Below are positions 6,118 to 10,852 of a stretch of 10,852 nucleotides of DNA, in pieces. The stretch's first letter is position 1; the number at the start of each line of letters is the position of its first letter. Source of the DNA: Chloroflexota bacterium (GTDB taxonomy: Bacteria; Chloroflexota; Anaerolineae; Anaerolineales; UBA4823). Under the pieces are notes generated by a model. It had not been told where the DNA came from and did not search any database. It saw only the letters and a list, made by a program, of their open reading frames with translations. The stretch lies in the NCBI GenBank assembly GCA_023395675.1, contig JAEWYL010000025.1, positions 1 through 10,852 of the forward strand. Reading direction: 5' to 3'. A program made the translations under genes and the position numbers.

Positions 6118-6178
6118 GCGGTTGCATCGCCGCACCGGGCGCAGACCTGCGCCGGCGTGCGGCGGTCCTGGTAACCGC
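6118..6178 (+). promoter_or_regulatory. Structured leader RNA ahead of the ECF sigma gene
   Basis: Nested complementary segments. The outer stem is GCGGTTGC (6118-6125) with GTAACCGC (6171-6178), including one G-U pair. The middle stem is CGCCGCAC (6128-6135) with GTGCGGCG (6157-6164). The apical stem is about GGCGCA (6138-6143) with TGCGCC (6148-6153), closing a GACC tetraloop. The element ends 12 nt before the 6190 ATG and 66 nt before the sigma start. It could be a cis-regulatory leader, a small structured RNA or a palindromic repeat copy. No known riboswitch class was recognised. Confidence 0.4.
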
Positions 6179-6189
6179 AGGGTCTCTCT

Positions 6190-6267
6190 ATGAAAACGAT
6201 GCTTTGGACCGCTTTCCGATGGAGCGGCGCACAGACCGGCGGCGATGCACCCTCCTGCAATGGGTGA
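6190..6267 (+). CDS. Possible 25-residue leader peptide overlapping the sigma-factor start
   Basis: ATG at 6190 opens a 25-codon frame ending TGA at 6265-6267, which overlaps the first 23 bases of the sigma gene in another frame. A weak CAGGG lies 8 nt upstream. The sigma gene itself has almost no Shine-Dalgarno sequence, so translation of this short frame could deliver ribosomes to it. The peptide (MKTMLWTAFRW...) resembles nothing I know. It may be chance. Confidence 0.2.
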   Translation: MKTMLWTAFRWSGAQTGGDAPSCNG

Positions 6268-6829
6268 AAACTCTCGCGCGAGCCAGGAGGGAGGGGAATG
6301 GTTCGAGACCGCGTTTCGCGAGCACTGGGCGCGCGTATATGCGGTGCTGTTCCGCCTGGTCGGCGACCGGGCGGAGGCCGAGGACCTGGCCCTGGACGCC
6401 TTCCTGCGCCTGTACCACCGCCCCCCGCCGGAGGCCCGGAACGGCTCCGCCGGGACGGGGACCGGCCTCTCCGGCTGGCTGTACCGGGTGGCCAGCAACC
6501 TGGGGCTGAACGCCCTGCGGGCGCGGCAGCGCCGCCGGCGCTACGAGGAGCGGGCGCACCGCCTGCTGCTGGAGGACCGCCCTGCCTGGGACCCTGCGGG
6601 CGAGGTCGAGCGCGAGCAGGAGCGCCAGGCGGTGCGCCGGGTGCTGTCCGGCATGAAGCCGCGCGAGTCCCGCCTGCTGCTGCTGCGTTATTCCGGGCTT
6701 TCCTACGCCGAAATAGCCGCAGCCGTCGGGGTGGCCCCCACCTCGGTGGGCGCGCTGCTGGCCCGGGCCGAGGCCGAATTCGAGCGCCGTTTTCGGGAGA
6801 TCGAGACAGATCCAAAACCGGGGCCCTGA
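6245..6829 (+). CDS. ECF-type RNA polymerase sigma factor (sigma-70 family, group 4)
   Basis: 194 residues, normal for an extracytoplasmic-function sigma factor that directs RNA polymerase to a small regulon. Region 2 spans about residues 20-97, with the core-binding AEAEDLALDAFLRLY (43-57) and the -10-recognition helix GWLYRVASNLGLNALRARQRRR (77-98). A linker follows. Region 4 (about 128-183) has the helix-turn-helix LSYAEIAAAVGVAPTSVGALLARAEAEF. Start: ATG 6245 is the first in-frame start after the stop at 6191; only a weak GGCGGCG precedes it, and ATG 6260 is the alternative. A strong AGGAGGGAGGGGA followed by ATG at 6298 is out of frame and is not the start. The anti-sigma gene follows after 31 nt, so the protein is probably held inactive at the membrane until a signal arrives. 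Confidence 0.93.
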   Translation: MHPPAMGENSRASQEGGEWFETAFREHWARVYAVLFRLVGDRAEAEDLALDAFLRLYHRPPPEARNGSAGTGTGLSGWLYRVASNLGLNALRARQRRRRYEERAHRLLLEDRPAWDPAGEVEREQERQAVRRVLSGMKPRESRLLLLRYSGLSYAEIAAAVGVAPTSVGALLARAEAEFERRFREIETDPKPGP

Positions 6830-6860
6830 ACCCCGGGCTGTCTGCGGAAGGAGAAGAGAG

Positions 6861-8027
6861 ATGCACCTGAACGAAGGAGAACTGCGCGCCGTCTACGATG
6901 GCGAGCTGCAGCCTGAGGCCCAGGCCCACCTGGAGACCTGCCCGGCCTGCCGGGAGCAGGCCGCAGCCCTGCGAGCCCGCGCCGAACGCGTGGGAGAGAG
7001 GCTGTCCGTCCTGGACCCCGGGCCCAGCCTGAAGGCGCCTTCCCCCGAGACCGCGCGCGCCCGCCTTTCCGGGCGCCTGTCCGCTCAAAATAAGGAGAAT
7101 ACCAATATGATCGGTAAAATTTTCGCACGTCCATACCGCCCCGCCTGGGCTGTCCTGGCTGTGATCGCCCTGCTGGCGTTCAGCCTGGCTTTCCAACCGG
7201 TGCGGGCCCTGGGCCAGAGCTTCCTCAACCTGTTCCGCGTGCAGCGGGTGCAGGTAGTGACCTTCAACCCGGGCGGCCTGCCCGAACAGCTCGGCGCATC
7301 CCCCGCCCTGGAGGCCGTGTTCTCCGAGAATATCAGCATCGAAGAGCAGGGCGATGCGCAGCCCGCCGCCAGCGCGGAGGAGGCCGGACAGATGGCGGGG
7401 TTCTCGCCGCGCCTGCCCGCCGGCAGGGAGCCGGCTTTCCTGGCGGTCCAGCCGGGGGTCAAAGCCGCTTTTGATGTGGACCTGGCGCGCATTGAGACCA
7501 TCCTGGCCGAGATCGGGCGCTCCGACATCCATCTCCCCGCCTCCGTGGACGGCGCCCGGGTCACCCTGGACGTCCAGCCGGCGGTCGTGGCTGCCTACGG
7601 GCAGTGCGAGGGCGAGAGCCCGGAAGACCGGGAGGATGAGGATGTGGATGAGAGCGTTTACCGGCGCCTGGCCCGCTGCACCACCCTGATGCAGATGCCC
7701 TCCCCGCAGGTCAGCGCTCCGGGTGAGCTGGATATTGCCCCCATCGGCCAGGCCTTCCTGCAGGTATTGGGGATGGAAGACAGCGAAGCGCAGAGCTTCG
7801 CCGCCAATATTGACTGGGCCTCCACCCTGGTCCTGCCCATCCCGCGCTACGGGAGCGAGTACTCCGAGGTGCGCGTGGATGGAGTGGCCGGGAACCTGAT
7901 CCTGCGCCGGCTGGAAAACGGCGCCACCCAGTACATGCTGATCTGGCTGAAAGACGGTATGGTCTACACGGTGGTCGGCGCCGGCGACGGGGCGGACGGG
8001 CTGAAGCTGGCAGAGACGCTCCAATAA
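6861..8027 (+). CDS. Membrane-bound anti-sigma factor with ZAS domain and large exported sensor domain
   Basis: 388 residues. The N-terminus is a short zinc-binding anti-sigma (ZAS) domain with HX3CX2C (H23, C27, C30), which would hold the sigma factor encoded just upstream. A charged linker leads to one transmembrane helix at about 95-113 with arginines on its N-terminal side, placing residues after about 115 outside the cytoplasm. The exported part is about 270 residues and ends with VDGVAGNLILRRL...YMLIWLKDGMVYTVVG, similar in style to DUF4367 domains of other anti-sigma or sporulation proteins. An acidic stretch (250-264) lies between Cys249 and Cys273, the only cysteines outside. The start at 6861 has GGAAGGAGAAGAGAG upstream. 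The region 7081-7130 is AT-rich and holds an in-frame Shine-Dalgarno plus ATG at Met83, so the gene may be a fusion. The ligand is unknown. Confidence 0.88.
   Translation: MHLNEGELRAVYDGELQPEAQAHLETCPACREQAAALRARAERVGERLSVLDPGPSLKAPSPETARARLSGRLSAQNKENTNMIGKIFARPYRPAWAVLAVIALLAFSLAFQPVRALGQSFLNLFRVQRVQVVTFNPGGLPEQLGASPALEAVFSENISIEEQGDAQPAASAEEAGQMAGFSPRLPAGREPAFLAVQPGVKAAFDVDLARIETILAEIGRSDIHLPASVDGARVTLDVQPAVVAAYGQCEGESPEDREDEDVDESVYRRLARCTTLMQMPSPQVSAPGELDIAPIGQAFLQVLGMEDSEAQSFAANIDWASTLVLPIPRYGSEYSEVRVDGVAGNLILRRLENGATQYMLIWLKDGMVYTVVGAGDGADGLKLAETLQ
7092..7109 (+). promoter_or_regulatory. Internal ribosome-binding site and in-frame ATG within the anti-sigma gene
   Basis: AAGGAG (7092-7097), 9 nt, then ATG (7107-7109) in frame, encoding Met83 (MIGKIFARPYRPAW). 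The local sequence TAAGGAGAATACCAATATG is AT-rich and looks exactly like an authentic gene start. Initiation here would give a 306-residue protein with the membrane helix and exported domain but no ZAS domain. Confidence 0.45.
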
Positions 8028-8037
8028 ACGGGCGTAA

Positions 8038-8070
8038 AGGGCGGGGGCCGGCGATTCCGGCCCCCGCCCT
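8038..8070 (+). promoter_or_regulatory. 14-bp GC-rich hairpin between anti-sigma and ABC ATPase genes
   Basis: AGGGCGGGGGCCGG (8038-8051) pairs perfectly with 8057-8070 around the loop CGATT, 10 nt after the anti-sigma stop and 15 nt before the ATPase ATG. No U tract follows, so it is more likely a partial attenuator, processing site or mRNA-stability element within one operon than a strong intrinsic terminator. It may end a subset of transcripts after the sigma/anti-sigma pair. Confidence 0.6.
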
Positions 8071-8085
8071 CCCCCGGCGCTGCCC

Positions 8086-8997
8086 ATGACAGCCATCGAA
8101 ACGCGTGGTTTACGCAAAGTCTACGGCGAGAAAGTCGCCGTCTCCGATCTCTCCCTGCAGGTGGAGCGGGGGGAGGTCTTCGGTTTTCTGGGCCCGAACG
8201 GGGCCGGGAAGACCACCTCGGTCAAGATGCTGCTGGGCCTGATCACTCCCACCGCCGGCCAGGGCTTTATCCTGGGCTCGCCGCTGGGGAAAGTGCAGGC
8301 CCGGGCCCGGGTGGGTTTCCTGCCCGAGCACTTCCGCTTTCACGACTGGCTCACCGCCCGGGAGTTCCTGCAGCTGCACGCCGACCTGTACCATATGAGG
8401 GCCGCGGAGAGCCGCCGGCGCATCCCGGAGCTGCTGGAGCTGGTGGGCCTGACCCCCCACAGCCAGAAGAAGCTGCGCGAGTATTCCAAGGGCATGCTGC
8501 AGCGGGTCGGCCTGGCCCAGGCCCTGCTCAACCGCCCGGAGCTGGTCATCCTCGACGAGCCCACCTCGGGCCTGGACCCGGTGGGCCGCCGCCTGGTGCG
8601 GGATATCATCCGCGACCTGCGGGAGGCGGGGACCACGGTCTTCCTCAACTCGCACCTGCTGAGCGAGGTGGAGATCACCTGCGACCGGGTGGCCTTTATC
8701 AAGAACGGAGAGGTGGTGCTGGTCAGCCCGCTGCACACCCTGGTGGAAGGGGAGCTGACCGTGGAGGCCCGGGTGCGCGGCCTGGAGCCCGAAACGCTGG
8801 AGGGCCTCTGCCGCTGGACGAGCGCCCCGCGCCTGGACGGCGAACACCTCTCCTTCACCCTGGCGAACGAGGCCGACCTGCCGGAGATCCACCGCTACCT
8901 GGTCCAGTCGGGGACGCAGGTCTACTCGCTGCAGCCGCAGCATCTCTCCCTCGAAGACCTCTTCATCCAGATCGTCGGCGTTGACGGAGGCCTGTGA
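8086..8997 (+). CDS. ABC transporter ATP-binding protein
   Basis: 303 residues; the cytoplasmic ATPase that powers the permease encoded next. Walker A GPNGAGKTT (36-44), signature YSKGMLQR (133-140, the SKGM variant of LSGGQ), Walker B LVILDEPTSGLD (153-164, D157 and E158) and switch histidine H190 in FLNSH. The Q-loop position reads FLPEH (78-82) with no Gln, which is common in this DrrA/NatA/CcmA-like group paired with ABC-2 permeases. About 80 residues follow the nucleotide-binding core, as is usual in this group. No Shine-Dalgarno is visible: the ATG is preceded by CCCCCGGCGCTGCCC right after a strong hairpin, so initiation may be weak or depend on structure. The stop overlaps the next start by one base. 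Substrate is not deducible, though the context favours an exporter controlled by the upstream sigma factor. Confidence 0.95.
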   Translation: MTAIETRGLRKVYGEKVAVSDLSLQVERGEVFGFLGPNGAGKTTSVKMLLGLITPTAGQGFILGSPLGKVQARARVGFLPEHFRFHDWLTAREFLQLHADLYHMRAAESRRRIPELLELVGLTPHSQKKLREYSKGMLQRVGLAQALLNRPELVILDEPTSGLDPVGRRLVRDIIRDLREAGTTVFLNSHLLSEVEITCDRVAFIKNGEVVLVSPLHTLVEGELTVEARVRGLEPETLEGLCRWTSAPRLDGEHLSFTLANEADLPEIHRYLVQSGTQVYSLQPQHLSLEDLFIQIVGVDGGL

Positions 8998-9845
8998 TGT
9001 CCACCATCCTCACCATCGCCCGGCTGACTTTTCGCGAGGCCGCCCGCAGGCGAATTCTGCTGGCGGGCCTGATCCTGGGGGTCCTGTTCCAGGCCATTTT
9101 CGGCCTGGGCTTTTATTACATGATGCAGAATATGGAGTCCGAAGGGGCGATGAGCCTCTTGGAGCTGAACGAGGTGCGCAATTTCCTGGCCATGGCCGGG
9201 CTGTACGTGGTCAATTTCCTGACCGCCATCATGATTGTGCTCACCTCGGTGGACACCCTTTCGGGAGAAGTCACCTCCGGCACCATCCACACCCTGGTCT
9301 CCAAACCGGTGCACCGGTTCGAGATCGTGCTGGGCAAGTGGCTGGGCTTCGCCGGGATGTTGTCGCTCTACCTGCTGCTCATGGCGGGCGGGCTGCTGCT
9401 GGTGATCTTCATGCTGACGGGATACCGCATGCCGAACGCAGCCGGCGGGCTCTCCCTTATGTGGCTCAACGCCCTGCTCCTGCTCACCCTCTCGCTGGCG
9501 GGCGGGGCGCGCCTGTCCACCCTGGCCAACGGGGTGCTGGCCTTCGGGCTGTTCGGGATCAGCTTTATCGGCGGCTGGATCGAGTGGATCGGCGGCTTTC
9601 TGGACGAGGTCGCCGCCCGGCAGGCGGCGATCAACATCGGGGTGCTCACCAGCCTGATCCTGCCCTCCGAATCGCTCTGGCGGCGGGCGGCGTTCGAGAT
9701 GCAGTCGCCCCTGGTGGCCTCGCTCGGTTTTTCGCCCTTCGTGCCGAGCTCGGTGCCCAGCCTGGCGATGATCGCTTATGCGGGGCTGTACGTGCTCGCC
9801 ATGCTGCTCCTGGCGATCCTGGCCTTCTCAAAACGGGATTTGTAA
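8997..9845 (+). CDS. ABC-2 type transporter permease
   Basis: 282 residues with about six hydrophobic segments (roughly 20-41, 63-83, 113-140, 152-170, 176-197 and 255-277). The signature of ABC-2 permeases is visible in the first cytoplasmic loop: SGEVTSGTIHTLVSKPVHRFEIVLGKWLG (89-117). The N-terminus with clustered arginines (TFREAARRR) before the first helix fits a cytoplasmic start. ATG 8997 is preferred over GTG 8994 because GGAGG at 8986-8990 is then 6 nt away. The TGATG overlap with the ATPase stop implies tight coupling and a 2+2 transporter. Substrates of this family include drugs, peptides, polysaccharides and sodium; nothing here discriminates among them. Last gene of the sigma-factor operon, followed by a hairpin. 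Confidence 0.92.
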   Translation: MSTILTIARLTFREAARRRILLAGLILGVLFQAIFGLGFYYMMQNMESEGAMSLLELNEVRNFLAMAGLYVVNFLTAIMIVLTSVDTLSGEVTSGTIHTLVSKPVHRFEIVLGKWLGFAGMLSLYLLLMAGGLLLVIFMLTGYRMPNAAGGLSLMWLNALLLLTLSLAGGARLSTLANGVLAFGLFGISFIGGWIEWIGGFLDEVAARQAAINIGVLTSLILPSESLWRRAAFEMQSPLVASLGFSPFVPSSVPSLAMIAYAGLYVLAMLLLAILAFSKRDL

Positions 9846-9877
9846 CGCCCCGTACACGACAGCGCTCAAACCATTCC

Positions 9878-9911
9878 GAGCCCGGCTTGCTACTCTGAGA
9901 GAGCCGGGCTC
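9878..9911 (+). terminator. Hairpin after the permease gene
   Basis: GAGCCCGGCT (9878-9887) pairs perfectly with AGCCGGGCTC (9902-9911) across a 14-nt loop, 32 nt after the permease stop. It is followed by AAAAG rather than a T run, like the other operon-end hairpin at 6001-6037. Probably marks the 3' end of the sigma-factor operon transcript. Confidence 0.5.
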
Positions 9912-10054
9912 AAAAGTTATCCATGACGTGAGTACGGGTTCGGGGTGAATTTTTAGATTTGTGCGGCTGCGCCGCAAAATATATGAAAATATCTCCTCTG
10001 AAATCCTTTTCCCATACTGGCGATATATAAGTGAGTGCGGCGGGCAGGCGATAG

Positions 10055-10060
10055 TACAAT
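10055..10060 (+). promoter_or_regulatory. Weak candidate -10 box TACAAT for the downstream gene
   Basis: TACAAT differs from TATAAT at one position and would start a transcript near 10067, at the foot of the 10062-10092 hairpin. No acceptable -35 hexamer lies 16-18 nt upstream (TGAGTG at 17 nt), so this is tentative. Confidence 0.3.
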
Positions 10061-10061
10061 A

Positions 10062-10092
10062 GGTGGAGGCCTGGGTTTTTCCGGCCTCCACC
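10062..10092 (+). promoter_or_regulatory. 10-bp hairpin in the leader of the 10213 gene
   Basis: GGTGGAGGCC (10062-10071) and GGCCTCCACC (10083-10092) enclose the loop TGGGTTTTTCC. No U run follows the stem. If the TACAAT box is used, this would be at the very 5' end of the mRNA, where such stems protect from decay. A smaller hairpin, CTTCCC/GGGAAG with loop CGTTCA, follows at 10113-10130. Confidence 0.45.
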
Positions 10093-10212
10093 GGCGCTTA
10101 ATCATCCAGAAGCTTCCCCGTTCAGGGAAGAATGTAATAATCTGCGCGGTCTGCGCCCGCACCATTCACTCACAACCCTTCCAACTGCATTCGTCCCGGC
10201 GTCAATTTATCC

Positions 10213-10852
10213 ATGAAAAAGACACTCTGCCTTGCGCTGCAATCCTTTAGCTGGCTCTACACGGCCCTGATCCTGGCCTGGTTCGCCGCCTACCTGCTCG
10301 GCGGGGACAACCTCCCCTACCTGGGTCTGGCGAACCTGCTGGCAGTCTATTTTTTCGCGCCCCTGCCGCTGGTGCTCCTGGCGGGGCTGCTCTGCCGGCG
10401 GCGGGCCCTGCTGCTCGGGTTCGCCGCCGGGCTGCTCATCTTTCTGGGCCTGTGGGGGCGGCTCTTTACGCCCCGCCTGAGCCCTGCTCAGGCGGAGGGG
10501 CCGCGCCTCCGGGTGATGACCTTCAACGTGCTTGCCTGGTACAACTTCACCGCCCCGCTGCTGGAAGTGATCCGGCAGGAGGACCCGGATGTGCTTTTCA
10601 TTCAGGAGCTCAACCCGGCGCTCGCCCTGGCGCTGGAGGGGGAGCGGGGCCAGGTCTACCCCTACCGCCAGCTGGAGCCGGCGGGGAACCCGAGCGGGAT
10701 CGGCACCCTGAGCAAGCATCCCTTCACGCCTGTCGCCGGGGGCGGCGAGCTCCCGGGGCAGGGCTGGATCGGCGGCCCGCTGCTGGCGGAGATGGATTGG
10801 CAGGGGCAGCGCGTGGCCCTGGTGAACTTCCACATGCTGCCCACCACCGGCG
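10213..10852 (+). CDS. Membrane-anchored endonuclease/exonuclease/phosphatase-family protein (partial, right edge)
   Basis: 213 codons from ATG 10213 stay open to the window end. The first 85 residues form about three transmembrane helices (11-29, 37-60, 65-82). A soluble domain of the metal-dependent EEP phosphohydrolase superfamily follows: RVMTFNVL with N105, DVLFIQEL with E132, GIGTLSKHP (162-170) and VNFHM with H207. These match the first conserved blocks of pfam03372-type enzymes (nucleases, inositol phosphatases, sphingomyelinases); the remaining Asp/His blocks lie beyond the edge. The arrangement of three helices plus an EEP domain is common in bacteria and puts the catalytic domain next to the membrane, probably outside. 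No clear Shine-Dalgarno precedes the ATG (CGTCAATTTATCC), so the start is less certain than the family. Substrate unknown. Confidence 0.85.
   Translation, partial: MKKTLCLALQSFSWLYTALILAWFAAYLLGGDNLPYLGLANLLAVYFFAPLPLVLLAGLLCRRRALLLGFAAGLLIFLGLWGRLFTPRLSPAQAEGPRLRVMTFNVLAWYNFTAPLLEVIRQEDPDVLFIQELNPALALALEGERGQVYPYRQLEPAGNPSGIGTLSKHPFTPVAGGGELPGQGWIGGPLLAEMDWQGQRVALVNFHMLPTTG

Larger units (their letters stand above)
9846..10212. other. Intergenic region of 367 bp, hairpin-rich, no gene seen
   Basis: Between the permease stop and the next start there is no credible coding sequence and no tRNA. It contains a hairpin at 9878-9911, a small TGCGGC-TGC-GCCGCA hairpin (9962-9976), an AT-rich stretch (9976-10030, including TATATAAG), a possible -10 box TACAAT (10055-10060) and two further hairpins (10062-10092 and 10113-10130). 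It probably carries the promoter and leader of the gene at 10213. Confidence 0.6.

Noticed and set aside
6298..6870. Alternative gene from ATG 6298 with a very strong ribosome-binding site
   Set aside because: The frame gives Arg/Pro/Gly-rich nonsense and runs into the anti-sigma start. The sigma-70 regions 2 and 4 are in the frame starting at 6245.
6078..8117. Minus-strand open frame of 679 codons over the sigma/anti-sigma genes
   Set aside because: Same antisense shadow effect. The translation is Arg/Gly/Pro-rich without motifs and covers two clear plus-strand genes.
8317..8331. ABC ATPase missing the Q-loop glutamine as a sign of a dead enzyme
   Set aside because: FLPE at this place is usual for the ATPases paired with ABC-2 permeases. 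Walker A, Walker B, signature and switch His are all intact.
9846..10212. tRNA or known small RNA gene
   Set aside because: Stems are present, but no cloverleaf, T-psi-C-like segment or CCA end was found.

Overview
The window is GC-rich bacterial chromosome. It carries compact operons, a type 2 (eukaryote-like) isoleucyl-tRNA synthetase, an LAAC-type lipoprotein signal peptide and intergenic GGGGCACGGC palindromes. This combination suggests a Chloroflexota (Anaerolineae-like) genome. That assignment is an inference from gene style and no marker in the window proves it. No IS element, tRNA, rRNA, CRISPR array or phage gene was seen.

Layout: (1) Positions 1-262, minus strand: the N-terminal part of a DEAD-box RNA helicase that runs off the left edge. 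(2) Positions 263-871: a 609-bp divergent intergenic region. It holds a cluster of degenerate direct and inverted repeats (382-760) and a good sigma-70-type promoter (780-807) with an operator-like inverted repeat lying across it. (3) Positions 872-5990: a tight plus-strand operon of ileS (type 2), a RidA-family protein, a two-domain Nudix hydrolase and a small lipoprotein. Gaps are 4 and 7 nt, then a 4-nt overlap, and a 16-bp perfect hairpin closes the operon. (4) Positions 6038-6244: a leader region with two palindromes and a GC-rich structured segment. (5) Positions 6245-9845: an ECF sigma factor, a membrane anti-sigma factor with a zinc-binding N-terminus and a large exported domain, an ABC ATPase and an ABC-2 type permease. 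This looks like an envelope-sensing regulatory pair wired to an exporter. (6) Positions 9846-10212: a hairpin-rich intergenic region. (7) Positions 10213-10852: the start of a membrane-anchored endonuclease/exonuclease/phosphatase-family protein, cut by the right edge.

The most interesting points are these. The IleRS class I signature is GVHH instead of HxGH, a form linked to extreme mupirocin resistance. The RidA protein encoded next to ileS lacks the catalytic arginine. The anti-sigma factor looks like a fusion of two genes, with a retained internal ribosome-binding site and an acidic loop bracketed by the only two cysteines of its exported domain. No wholly new system is demonstrated. The sigma/anti-sigma/ABC cassette and its structured leader are the best candidates for something undescribed.
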